Shown piece after piece: positions 1 to 7,054 of a stretch of DNA of 9,776 nucleotides. How positions within the stretch are numbered: position 1 is the first letter of the stretch; the number at the start of each line of letters is the position of its first letter. Both the position numbers and the translations under genes were made by a program. Source of the DNA: DASQBT01 sp049578545 (lineage in GTDB: Bacteria; Pseudomonadota; Gammaproteobacteria; Burkholderiales; Thiobacillaceae); NCBI GenBank assembly GCA_049578545.1, contig JBAUMF010000099.1:1-9776 (forward strand), read 5' to 3'. The notes beneath the pieces are model-generated. The model was not told the DNA's origin, did not search any database, and saw only the letters and a program-made list of their open reading frames with translations.

Positions 1-2
1 AC

Positions 3-176
3 GCGTTGCGGCGCAGTCGCTCCGATAGGTGGATCGCGGGCGTGTGTGGCGGGATTGCGCGCGCCACTGGAGCGGAATCTTGGCTATGGCGGCTTCTGTT
101 CTCCATTCTCTTCTTTTTTGGCGGCGCGGGCCTGCTGCTCTATGTCCTATTGTGGATATTCGTGCCGGTCGAGTGA
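3..176 (+). CDS. PspC-domain membrane protein, C-terminal part
   Basis: The frame runs in from the window edge and ends at a TGA. It reads SDRWIAGVCGGIARATG, then a long hydrophobic helix with FFFGGAGLLLYVLLWIFVP just before the stop. This is the PspC domain pattern (basic start, IAGVCGGIA, aromatic/Leu helix, GG, LLY.LLWI..P). PspC proteins are small inner-membrane proteins. The classic member senses envelope stress in the phage-shock response, but many stand-alone PspC-domain proteins have no known role. A TTG at 6 could be a start and would give about 56 residues, typical of the shortest members, but the true start probably lies outside the window. It ends 43 bases before the integrase start and is probably the chromosomal flank of the inserted DNA. 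Confidence 0.8.
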   Translation, partial: ALRRSRSDRWIAGVCGGIARATGAESWLWRLLFSILFFFGGAGLLLYVLLWIFVPVE

Positions 177-219
177 TGCGATGTACTTCCTTCGACGAAT
201 GGCTTGATTTCAACCACGT

Positions 220-1248
220 ATGTCTGTCACGCAACTCCATGGGTACGTGAAGCTTGGCACCAGCGACTTGATAAATCTTGCCGAAGCGCGCAAGCAGGCA
301 AAAATATTAAGGGCAGAAATCACGGCTGTTGGGGTGGATCCAAGGGCAGAGGAAAGGGCCAAGAAAGCAGTCCTCACTCTGGACGAATTCTTTACTGAGC
401 ATTACCTGCCGTATGCCACCCCCAGAAAGCGATCAATTAAGCGCGACGAACAGATATACAGGCTGCAAATTCAACCCACATTCGGCAAGACACGAATCAA
501 TCAGATCACCCGTCAACAGATTTTGGCTCTGGCTGCAATGCATCGCAATAACGGGCTGTCAGCAAGCTCGACCGACCATGTCTCTAAACTGCTACGCAGG
601 CTGATGTCCTTGGCTGTCCAATGGGGTATGTTGGACAAGAATCCTGCTTCGCGTATTGATCTGTTCAACGAGGACAACCAGGTCGAGCATTACCTGAACG
701 ACGAGCAGTTGCAGCGCTTGGTCACGGTATTGAAGTCATACCCAAGCCGTACCGTGGCGCTGATCTGTACGTTCCTCCTAGCGACTGGCTGCCGTGTCAA
801 TGAGGCACTCACGGCGCAGTGGAGCTTGGTGGATCGGCAGAACCGTATCTGGAGGGTGTCCGCCATAAACAGCAAGAGCGGGAAATCCAGAGCTGTCCCA
901 CTGTCCGATGCTGCCTTGGATATCCTTGATCAAGCAGGCACTGAAGGCAAATACGATCACGTGTTCATCAACCCTAAAACTGAGCAGCCGTTCACCCATA
1001 TCCGGCACACGTGGATTCGTATCAGGAACAAGGCTGGAATGCCGTGGTTGCGGTTGCACGACCTAAGACACACCTTTGCCAGTATGCTGGTTAACGCGGG
1101 TTGTAGTCTATTTGTTGTGCAGCAGGCCCTGGGCCATGCGGATTCACGCGTTACCCAGAGGTATTCCCACCTCTCATCCAAGACCCTTCAGGATGCCGCC
1201 AACAGTGCGTCGCTGAAGATCAAGGAGGCAATGAAGCAGGTGCCGTAG
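220..1248 (+). CDS. Tyrosine site-specific integrase, N-terminally shortened
   Basis: Phage/island-type tyrosine recombinase of 342 residues. The catalytic set is visible: R192 (GCRVNEAL), K219 (NSKSGKSR), H280 and R283 (HDLRHTF), H306 (LGHADSR) and Y315 (RYSH). A SAM-like core-binding domain spans about residues 52-150. Island integrases of this class usually have about 400 residues and open with a DUF4102-type arm-binding domain. Here only the end of it is present (VKLGTSDLINLAEARKQA, about residues 10-27), so some 60-80 residues are missing. The frame is closed by a TGA at 205-207, and the ATG at 220 has no recognisable ribosome binding site. Both facts fit 5' truncation where the element meets the PspC gene. 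The catalytic domain itself is undamaged. Whether the protein is made and can bind arm sites is doubtful. Confidence 0.88.
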   Translation: MSVTQLHGYVKLGTSDLINLAEARKQAKILRAEITAVGVDPRAEERAKKAVLTLDEFFTEHYLPYATPRKRSIKRDEQIYRLQIQPTFGKTRINQITRQQILALAAMHRNNGLSASSTDHVSKLLRRLMSLAVQWGMLDKNPASRIDLFNEDNQVEHYLNDEQLQRLVTVLKSYPSRTVALICTFLLATGCRVNEALTAQWSLVDRQNRIWRVSAINSKSGKSRAVPLSDAALDILDQAGTEGKYDHVFINPKTEQPFTHIRHTWIRIRNKAGMPWLRLHDLRHTFASMLVNAGCSLFVVQQALGHADSRVTQRYSHLSSKTLQDAANSASLKIKEAMKQVP

Positions 1249-1267
1249 TCGGTTGGGGTAGAGGTTG

Positions 1268-1291
1268 CCGGGAGTACAGTCTGGCTCCCGG
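1268..1291 (+). terminator. Hairpin after the integrase
   Basis: CCGGGAG (1268-1274) pairs with CTCCCGG (1285-1291) around a 10-base loop, 20 bases after the integrase stop. There is no T-run, so an intrinsic terminator is only a possibility. Confidence 0.35.
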
Positions 1292-1300
1292 TGGCAAACT
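1285..1300 (+). repeat. 16-base direct repeat, copy 1
   Basis: CTCCCGGTGGCAAACT occurs here, in the right arm of the post-integrase hairpin, and again in the same orientation at 5257-5272. The surrounding sequence is loosely alike (GCCTCGCC against CCCGCCTCGG) but not clearly homologous. The function is unknown. It may be a relic of element-end DNA. Confidence 0.5.
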
Positions 1301-1471
1301 GCCTCGCCAATGCCACATGGAAGGGAGCTATCGAGTGATCCAGGGCTGGCCTGACAGGGGTTGTCACAGGCAAGGCCAAAGGAAGCTATCGCCTCAAATC
1401 CGGAGGACCGCTTTGAAGCGTGATCGGCAAGTGGTCAGCCTTTGCGGACCTTCAACGTACGATATGAACCG

Positions 1472-1495
1472 CATGACCCGGCCTCCCGGATCATG
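1472..1495. terminator. Hairpin between integrase and cupin genes
   Basis: CATGA-C-CCGG pairs with CCGG-A-TCATG around a CCTC loop: ten positions with one mismatch. It lies 18 bases past the cupin stop codon, in the position of that gene's terminator. No U-tract is seen on either strand, so the role is uncertain. The rest of 1249-1512 shows no gene. Confidence 0.35.
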
Positions 1496-1512
1496 CCCGA
1501 TCGATGGAGTGG

Positions 1513-1944
1513 TTAGGTACGCTGCGCCGCCGGAAGAAGGCCATAGCGCTCCATGACCGCGAGGAGCTGCGTGCGGTCTGGCGGCCCTCCAGCATTGACG
1601 ACACTAGCGACGTCGCGGAAGTACTGCGCACCGATGTCAGGCGTCAGGGCTATAAGAGCGCGTGCCTTCCCTTCATGCGGATTGCTGAATCCGTGCACGG
1701 AACCTTTGGGCGTACGCATCCATTCTCCAGGATGCAGGTCGCGCGTAACGTCATCGACCGAATAGCGTAACGTTCCCTCAAGTACATAGACACACTCTTC
1801 ATTGTGCGTATGGCTGTGTGGCGGTGGGACATTCGATCCTGAGGGAACAGTCAATTCGAATAGCCCCATACCATCGTGGGCAGCCCCATCGATCAGATAC
1901 TTAACTTCCAGCTGTCCAATCCTCACTACCTCGGGTTGAGTCAT
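1513..1944 (-). CDS. Cupin-domain protein
   Basis: 143-residue single-domain cupin. Motif 1 is clear: H43 and H45 in PPHSHTHNEE, E50, then six residues to G57. Motif 2 is also complete: G73 x5 P79 x G81 x2 H84 x3 N88. H43, H45, E50 and H84 are the expected metal ligands of the beta-barrel. Members of this family bind small ligands or act as metal-dependent dioxygenases or isomerases; the substrate cannot be told here. No helix-turn-helix domain is attached, so it is not a cupin regulator. The ATG is supported by AAGGAG six bases upstream. It stands alone on the minus strand, separated by about 400 bases from the next upstream gene. There are no signs of decay. Confidence 0.85.
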   Translation of the reverse strand: MTQPEVVRIGQLEVKYLIDGAAHDGMGLFELTVPSGSNVPPPHSHTHNEECVYVLEGTLRYSVDDVTRDLHPGEWMRTPKGSVHGFSNPHEGKARALIALTPDIGAQYFRDVASVVNAGGPPDRTQLLAVMERYGLLPAAQRT

Positions 1945-2353
1945 TGTCGGCTCCTTCCATACCTATTGCAGGGCCCCATACCTGAGCAATTTAATTCAAT
2001 TTAGCAGGCGTTGACGCATTGTCCATGGCGCATCTCTACGTAGTGCTGTATCTGTTTTACGGACGCGGCTCTTGGGACAAGGGATTGGTTGAGTTAGATG
2101 CAAACGGTCGATTTGGCCGAGGTACGGCCCCACGATGCGGCACGCTTGAGGGGCCGCTCCTGGTTCATTTCTGCCGTTGCCTCGTTGCAAGCCACCGGCC
2201 GAAATTGGCCGTGAGTGCCCTGTCATCAAGTTGACGCAAACCTGTCATTGGTCAAGGCACCTAATCTGCCACCGGTGGTATTGGAAATTGCGGTGACGTA
2301 GCGGTTAGTCCCGGTTCGAATCCAGGTTCTCGACCCGGATCGTCACACTGTGA
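1945..2353. other. Gene-free stretch with a tRNA-like T-arm
   Basis: I see no convincing gene here. The short open frames on both strands are low-complexity and unlike known proteins. At 2310-2326 there is a T-arm-like element: CCCGG, TTCGAAT, CCAGG, with four of five stem pairs. No matching acceptor or anticodon arm can be found upstream, so it is at best a worn tRNA remnant and may be chance. Confidence 0.3.
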
Positions 2354-2976
2354 TTACGATGTCGACCGTTCTGAATAGTATTGCGCGATTGCCGGAAGCA
2401 TGGCGATGCGGTTCATATAGTCCACGAGCTTGGGTGCCCCAGCTGCAACCAAACCTGTTGGAATCTGATCCAGCGTGCCCCCGCTAAGCCAGCGCAGGAT
2501 CACGAAGGCCTTCAGGTCGGCGATGGTCAGACGATTGTCAGCGAAATACTCACCGCCATGGTTTTCGAGCTGATTCTGGAGCCAGCGCAAATATCTGGGC
2601 AAAGTGCCTGTTACCAGGGCCTCCCGGGCTGCCTTCAGAGCTTCTCCCTCCATGCCGAAAGTGGCCCCAATCTTGACATTCAGGTCTTCCAGCGCGCTCA
2701 TGACCTCGTCGCATAACAAGGCCTGAAACTCACTACGGGATAGAGGCCGGCCAGTTTCCCGGCATAGCGTGTAATCGCGTCACTTTGGGTGACCTGCACA
2801 GCATTCACGTGCAGGGTCGGCACCTGATTCAGCGGGGTGGCCTTGCGGATTTCGGCGAAATCCCTGGATGCAAACCGATGGTCCTCAAACGGAATCCCGC
2901 CGATATGCAGGGCCAGTCTTGCAGGCTCAGCACGTCCGCCGGAGAAGTCGAAATAGGTTAGCTTAAGCTTGTTCAT
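2354..2976 (-). pseudogene. Glutathione S-transferase, broken by a frameshift
   Basis: Two overlapping minus-strand frames together give one full-length GST of about 205 residues. The first part (2976 down to about 2735) carries the thioredoxin-like domain: KLTYFDFSGGRAEPARLALH with the N-terminal Tyr, VPTL with the cis-Pro, and QSDAITRYAGKLAGLYP for glutathione gamma-glutamyl binding. The second part (about 2735 to 2354) carries the helical domain: LLCDEVMSALEDLN, then ADNRLTIADL, the usual N-capping box of GST helix 6. The break is near 2731-2738, after LYP, where one missing base restores the frame as EFQALLCDEV. The start has AGGAAGG seven bases upstream. The type resembles the sigma-like bacterial GSTs used in detoxification. 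As written, the product would be truncated to 92 residues. This is either true decay or a one-base sequence error. Confidence 0.85.
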
Positions 2977-3295
2977 CAGTCATCCTTCCTGGGTATCGAC
3001 GAGGCGTATGGAAATGTGATGCCGTTGGGGCAATGCCACCAGAATGCATCATACTATCCGTTTACTTAGCCGCCTTAGCCGATACACCCAGCCATCTTGC
3101 AGGTTTGGGTTGCGGAGAGCAGGATGCACAACAAGAGATCGCCACAAACTGAATCGAAGCATACAAGCGCTATGTTGGGCCGGTGCCTGATGAACGTAGA
3201 ACTCACGGCAGCAGAGATTGAATGAGAGGAGCGGCGTCTTATAGCATCGCGCTGAGGACCAGGTAAACGTCATCTGCCCCGCTATGTTTTTATGC
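2977..3295. other. Gene-free stretch
   Basis: No gene is supported on either strand between the GST start and the end of the small membrane protein. A minus-strand frame at 3049-3357 has a composition unlike a protein and overlaps the end of the membrane gene in another frame. No terminator or clear repeat is seen. Confidence 0.4.
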
Positions 3296-3655
3296 TTATT
3301 GAAACTTTTGGTTTGCGTCCCGTTCCCTGCCAACTCGATAAGAATCAACAATCCCAATTATCCAACAGATAATGATGCCGACCGTGGCAATATTGAGCAG
3401 CAGCTGAGAGTCAACGGCTGCTGACTGTTTCGTCACTAATTCTGCAATTGCCGTGACATCTGGTTGAGCACTGGCCCCTTGTATTTTTTCGGCTATTTCC
3501 CAGGCAGCCGTGACCGTCCCCGAAATCAGATAGTAAATCCCAACTAATGACGCACCAACCAGAGCGAGGCCTGGAATGTACCTCTTCAAGTAAATGTGTC
3601 CTACCCCAGGAAATACGAACGCTGATAACAGGGCTGCTTTCGTTGACTTTTTCAC
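3296..3655 (-). CDS. Small multi-pass inner-membrane protein
   Basis: 119 residues with about three hydrophobic segments: residues 7-24 (AALLSAFVFPGVGHIYL), 28-46 and 86-105 (LNIATVGIIICWIIGIVDSY). The first carries the FPGVGHIYLKRY pattern seen in small TM2-like bacterial membrane proteins, followed by PGLALVGASLVG. The stretch from 47 to 85 is hydrophilic. The ending SYRVGRERD is also typical of this uncharacterised group. The start is GTG with only a weak GGAA upstream. It begins 25 bases after the stop of the secreted-protein gene on the same strand, so the two are probably co-transcribed and translation may be partly coupled. The function is unknown. Confidence 0.72.
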   Translation of the reverse strand: MKKSTKAALLSAFVFPGVGHIYLKRYIPGLALVGASLVGIYYLISGTVTAAWEIAEKIQGASAQPDVTAIAELVTKQSAAVDSQLLLNIATVGIIICWIIGIVDSYRVGRERDANQKFQ

Positions 3656-3680
3656 TTATCGGTTCCGTGTCAGCCCACGA

Positions 3681-4490
3681 TCAGGGTTTCGAGTACGAGA
3701 CAGACAGCACCAGCGCAGTGTCTTTGTCGCGATAGTCCGGCCACGTTTGCAGGTGGTAGAGCACATGACTGGTCTCGAGATCTTGCAGGGATGTCCCATC
3801 TCCGTAGGTCTGCAGGTCCGACGGCAAATGCAGGCAGTCCGCAATTCCTTGGCCCATCTCCCGGAAAAGAGCATCGACCCTGGCGGGCGGCCCCACCCAG
3901 CTGCAACTAAAGATAGCGGGGCTCTCCGCGCGATCGATGATGCAACCCCCGCGCTGCACCTGTACGGAGCTGGCATGGGCGCCCGCTGTTTCCCCTTTCA
4001 TCTGGCCAAGATCGATCGAATGGAAGCCCTGCGGCGCCAGTGTTCTCAGCTGCAAGATCTGCTCGCAGAATGGCTTCTGCACCTGTGCGATTGAGGGCGG
4101 GCCAGCCTGCGCTTTTGTCGGCTGCGTCGGTGGTGGAACCTGGGCTGCGCCAGCGGGCGCGGAATTCGCATGGTTGGCAGGGCCCGATCCTTTCGAGTCG
4201 AGCGCGCCGCAGGCATCGAGCATGCTGATGACCTTGCTGCGCAGAACCGTATCCGGGATCTCGCTGGCGTTGGGTTTGCGCGGCCGGTCCGGATAATAGA
4301 CGTCGCAATAATTGGACTCCGGCCGTGTCGGAATGGAACCCGGAATGTCGCTGTCAGCCCGACAGTGGCCGACCACCACGCGGTCGCCGTTGCAAATGTA
4401 CTCGTAGTTGTAACGCAGTGTCTGCTGCGCCGGAGCGCCTCCCGGGATCGCCGCAAGCAGGACCAGAGCCGTACGGAACCCCATGTGCAT
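3681..4490 (-). CDS. Cysteine-rich secreted protein of unknown function
   Basis: 269 residues from the start chosen here. An in-frame ATG lies 15 bases further upstream, but AGGAG (4497-4501) is six bases before the ATG at 4490, which decides the start. The N-terminus MHMGFRTALVLLAAIPGG ending in APA|QQ is a signal peptide. The mature protein has a first domain with YEYICNGDRVVVGHCRAD, SNYCDVYYPDRP and SMLDACGAL. A Pro/Ala/Gln-rich linker follows (about residues 110-135), then a second domain with PFCEQ, GGCIID, FSCSW and IADCLH. Eight cysteines suggest disulfides in the periplasm or outside the cell. Similar proteins with the CNG..VVGHCR motif occur as hypotheticals in proteobacteria (family memory, not searched). 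It probably forms an operon with the membrane protein that follows. Confidence 0.72.
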   Translation of the reverse strand: MHMGFRTALVLLAAIPGGAPAQQTLRYNYEYICNGDRVVVGHCRADSDIPGSIPTRPESNYCDVYYPDRPRKPNASEIPDTVLRSKVISMLDACGALDSKGSGPANHANSAPAGAAQVPPPTQPTKAQAGPPSIAQVQKPFCEQILQLRTLAPQGFHSIDLGQMKGETAGAHASSVQVQRGGCIIDRAESPAIFSCSWVGPPARVDALFREMGQGIADCLHLPSDLQTYGDGTSLQDLETSHVLYHLQTWPDYRDKDTALVLSVSYSKP

Positions 4491-4513
4491 GTCTAGCTCC
4501 TGCATTTGCGGTT

Positions 4514-4534
4514 AATACCATGGAAAATACCATG
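4514..4534. promoter_or_regulatory. Tandem AATACCATG repeat in divergent intergenic region
   Basis: AATACCATG occurs at 4514-4522 and again at 4526-4534, a period of 12. It sits in an AT-rich gap just upstream of the secreted-protein gene. It could be a regulator binding site for that operon. No clear -35/-10 pair was recognised. Confidence 0.25.
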
Positions 4535-4611
4535 TTCAGAAATTTCTTAAAAATAATTTCGATTCTTGCCTGAATCAAAATCAAAGAGGCCAGGCTCAAA
4601 TTAATTGAACG

Positions 4612-5093
4612 TTGGGCGTCACAAACGGAGCACTAGCGCATGACCGAGAAGGAGCAAATTGAAGCGCTGTTTCAGCGGCTGGAGAAGCAACCGAGAGTCG
4701 CATTCCCAGAGACACGGGCGAAGCTGCTCGCCCCGAAGACGCACCGTGTTTACGTCATCCGAAACAAGAAGCGGCGTGTGGTTCATGTCGGAAGAACCGT
4801 TCGAGGGAAGGCGGGCTTACATCAGCGGCTCAACAATCATCTCCAAGCAAACTCATCGTTCGTGATCGTTCATCTGAGTAGCGATGGAAAAGTGCTTCGT
4901 GAGGGCTATACGTTTCAGTATCTCGAAGTCCCGAATGAACGGAAGCGTGCGCTACTTGAACATTTTGCAACTGCATGGCATTGCCCGGCGCACCTCGGCC
5001 TGTGAATGGGAGAGGAGGCATAACAGTGATGCCCAACCCTGCGGTCAATCTGACCTTGCGCATTAAGCTGCGCAAGGCCTGTTACCTTGAACG
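4612..5093 (+). mobile_element. Integron gene cassette (one ORF plus attC)
   Basis: A 482-base unit with both recombination boundaries visible. The left edge is GTTGGGC (4611-4617), a perfect GTTRRRY core site cut between G and TTGGGC. The right end is an attC whose first core site, GCCCAAC (5031-5037), is the exact complement of that GTTGGGC. This is what is expected when the circular cassette rejoins its ends. The ORF starts 28 bases inside the left edge and stops 25 bases before the attC, the normal compact plan. To the right, AACG is followed by TCGTCC instead of TTRRRY, and no attC can be found to the left. It is therefore not inside a visible array, and no integron integrase is in the window. 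A lone insertion at a secondary site is the simplest reading. Confidence 0.8.
4640..5005 (+). CDS. GIY-YIG-like protein encoded by the cassette
   Basis: 121 residues. After a helical N-terminus of about 33 residues comes RVYVIRNKKRRVVHVGRT (36-53), the GIY-(10)-YIG pattern in degenerate form: Y38 is kept, but the second Tyr is His (H49-V50-G51). R63 in LHQRLNNHL fits the conserved Arg, and E107 in RALLEHFATA fits the metal-binding Glu. It ends HCPAHLGL. GIY-YIG domains are small nucleases found in repair enzymes, homing endonucleases and restriction enzymes. The altered second motif makes activity uncertain. GGAG (4627-4630) lies nine bases before the ATG. There is no own promoter of note, as usual for cassette genes, which are read from outside. 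A DNA-binding or nuclease-like role is inferred from the fold pattern alone. Confidence 0.72.
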   Translation: MTEKEQIEALFQRLEKQPRVAFPETRAKLLAPKTHRVYVIRNKKRRVVHVGRTVRGKAGLHQRLNNHLQANSSFVIVHLSSDGKVLREGYTFQYLEVPNERKRALLEHFATAWHCPAHLGL

Positions 5094-5099
5094 TCGTCC
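5031..5099 (+). repeat. attC recombination site of the cassette
   Basis: Parts in order: 1L GCCCAAC (5031-5037), spacer CCTGC, 2L GGTCAA (5043-5048), a central stem CCTTGCGC/GCGCAAGG (5054-5061, 5070-5077) with an 8-base loop, 2R TTACC (5082-5086), spacer TTGAAC, and the 1R position GTCGTCC (5093-5099). GGT-C-AA pairs with TT-ACC leaving one C unpaired. That unpaired C is the extrahelical base which tells the integron integrase which strand to cut. The 1R core no longer matches GTTRRRY after its G, as expected if the base after the cut belongs to a non-integron target site. Confidence 0.85.
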
Positions 5100-5663
<564 letters not shown>

Positions 5664-5680
5664 CCCACACCGTGCACTTA

Positions 5681-5710
5681 GGCCACTCTTCGGGGTGGCC
5701 TTTTGCTTTT
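5681..5710 (+). terminator. Rho-independent terminator after the tRNA-Phe fragment
   Basis: GGCCACTC and GGGTGGCC form an eight-pair stem (one G-T) closed by a UUCG tetraloop, followed by TTTTGCTTTT. This is a textbook intrinsic terminator. It sits about 20 bases after the CCA and was probably the tRNA gene's own terminator, carried with the 3' end. Confidence 0.85.
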
Positions 5711-5899
5711 CCGGGTTCTGTATAGGCCGCTCATGGGCTCGGCATTGAGCGGCACTTCCTTCTGACGCGTTTCTCGATCTGGATTTCCTGCCCCCAAAGA
5801 TCCTGTAGGAGTTGATCAGTACTAAGCATAACCCCCTCCCGCTTCCAGGGAGGTGATGAGCCGACCCCCATAACCCATTGGCTCGGACAAACGCTCTTT

Positions 5900-6811
5900 T
5901 CAAGATTTCCAATTCTCGATGAACGCTTGGCGAATATGCCGAACCGCGGCGTCTTTTCGGAGCTTGTATTGCGCAGCAAATTTGTCCCCGTCATAGAGAA
6001 CATTGCTGCCTGTATCTTCGTCTACGGCAATTTCATTGTGATGAGGCAGAGCCCCACGCAGCGGGAAGTGATTGTCATGTGTCAACGATGCAGGGATAAA
6101 CGTTATCACTTCTGCGATACTGTGCGAATCACTTTTCTGTGCATACCGGCCGGATATGAGTTTGTTTGCCAGAGAGCAGCTGCCGCCTGGGCGCTGCCCC
6201 GCCAAAGGACTTCATTGGTAGAAAACTTGCCGGAAGCAATATCGAACCCGGAGCCAGCCTCCATAGTCTGGAGGCCGTGGGAGAGATGAGGAAGGATTGT
6301 CGGGGTTGTACAAAGCCAGCATGCCGTTTTGGGCTGCCCCGAATTCCCCATAGCTACTATGGGCGTAGAAATCACCAATGCCGTGGGCAGCAAGGTGAAA
6401 TGCATCCAGATTCTGAACGCTGCTGTCGCGGAATTGGCTCAGGCGATCAACTACTCGCGTCCAGCTTTCTTCTATGTAGCCGTTATCAAAGTGGTCGCGC
6501 GGATCATAGCTCCCAGGTAGATCCACATCATCCACCGTTAGACTCCTTTGCCACAGGACGCTAGTAAAGTGCTGGTTAAGCGCCTTCAAGACCCAATCTG
6601 GGCAAATATCCGGGGTAAGCGCTTCGTTCAGAATGGTTTTATGCACCCAGCCTGCGAATCTCGGATGGAGCGTCGACCAATCACGCTTTAGCTGGATCGC
6701 CTCCTTCCCTTCATAAAGAGTGGGATCCTGCATCGTCCACAAGTGCACATCATTGAATAGGAAGAAGGGACGATGGATTCGTGAATGATGCGTTCTCCAT
6801 CCCAGTTCCAA
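5900..6811 (-). pseudogene. HET-C / zinc-phospholipase-like protein, disrupted
   Basis: The main frame (6811-6212) reads a helical protein with DHFDNGYIEESW and LDAFHLAAHGIGDFYAHSSY (H139, H143, D147, H151). This H...D.Y.HS pattern belongs to HET-C-related proteins and zinc-dependent phospholipase C folds. After PPDYGG (about 6247-6262) sense moves to a second frame (GSGFDIASGKFSTNEVLWRG), then back to the first near 6165-6190 (NKLISGRYAQKSDSHSIAEV), ending at 5900 with FIENWKS. A TGA at 6212-6214 lies in the first frame inside this gap. So two compensating frameshifts plus an in-frame stop break it. The only start near the front is a TTG at 6811, which has no clear ribosome binding site, so the N-terminus may also be lost. 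In the family, such proteins are lytic or of unknown role. Family call moderate; disruption clear. Confidence 0.65.
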
Positions 6812-6815
6812 CGGC

Positions 6816-6890
6816 GTAATCTATGTATACGAGAATTTTCGAGGCACATGTCGGCTCCTCAATATTGAAATGATGCTATCCATAGATTAC
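6816..6890. repeat. Inverted repeat pair GTAATCTATG / CATAGATTAC
   Basis: A perfect 10-base inverted repeat (6816-6825 and 6881-6890) extends inward to 13 of 14 matches (GTAATCTATG-n-ATA). It encloses 55 bases immediately upstream of the HET-C-like remnant. No flanking target duplication was seen. It could be the ends of a very small inserted element or an operator pair. Confidence 0.4.
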
Positions 6891-7054
6891 ATCGTTAAGC
6901 CCATTCCTTTAGCTACTTCAGCAATCGTGAGCACGTAGGGGCTTTCTGTCTGCACATGCAATGATAATTCGGACCGAGTGCCCAATCCCCGTTTTTGCCT
7001 GCCATCCTGAACGCAATAAGGTTTCGTCCCGTCACCGTGAATTTGGATCATCAT
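6887..7054 (-). CDS. Small ORF, 55 residues, uncertain
   Basis: Open frame starting with two ATGs (7054, 7051) and ending inside the inverted repeat. It reads MMIQIHGDGTKPYCVQDGRQ and ends TESPYVLTIAEVAKGMGLTM, which looks protein-like rather than random. It overlaps the end of the preceding minus-strand ORF by about 20 bases, so translation could be coupled. Alternatively, it may be the displaced C-terminal end of that ORF after a frameshift. Not recognised; no family call. Confidence 0.3.
   Translation of the reverse strand: MMIQIHGDGTKPYCVQDGRQKRGLGTRSELSLHVQTESPYVLTIAEVAKGMGLTM

Noticed and set aside
220..1248. Integron integrase (IntI)
   Set aside because: The sequence shows the arm-binding remnant and active-site context of phage/island integrases; I saw no IntI-type extra helix between the second and third active-site motifs.
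2711..2723. GCATAACAAGGC, which looks like the left end of an attC
   Set aside because: It encodes the conserved ALLCDE part of the GST on the other strand, and no paired right end or extrahelical-base stem is present.
3174..3180. GTTGGGC, a perfect integron core site
   Set aside because: No complementary GCCCAAC with a stem lies at a suitable distance on either strand; a single 7-mer is expected by chance.
3594..4456. Several open frames on both strands within the secreted-protein gene
   Set aside because: They are shadows of the signal-peptide protein, whose ribosome binding site, signal peptide and Cys pattern identify the real frame.
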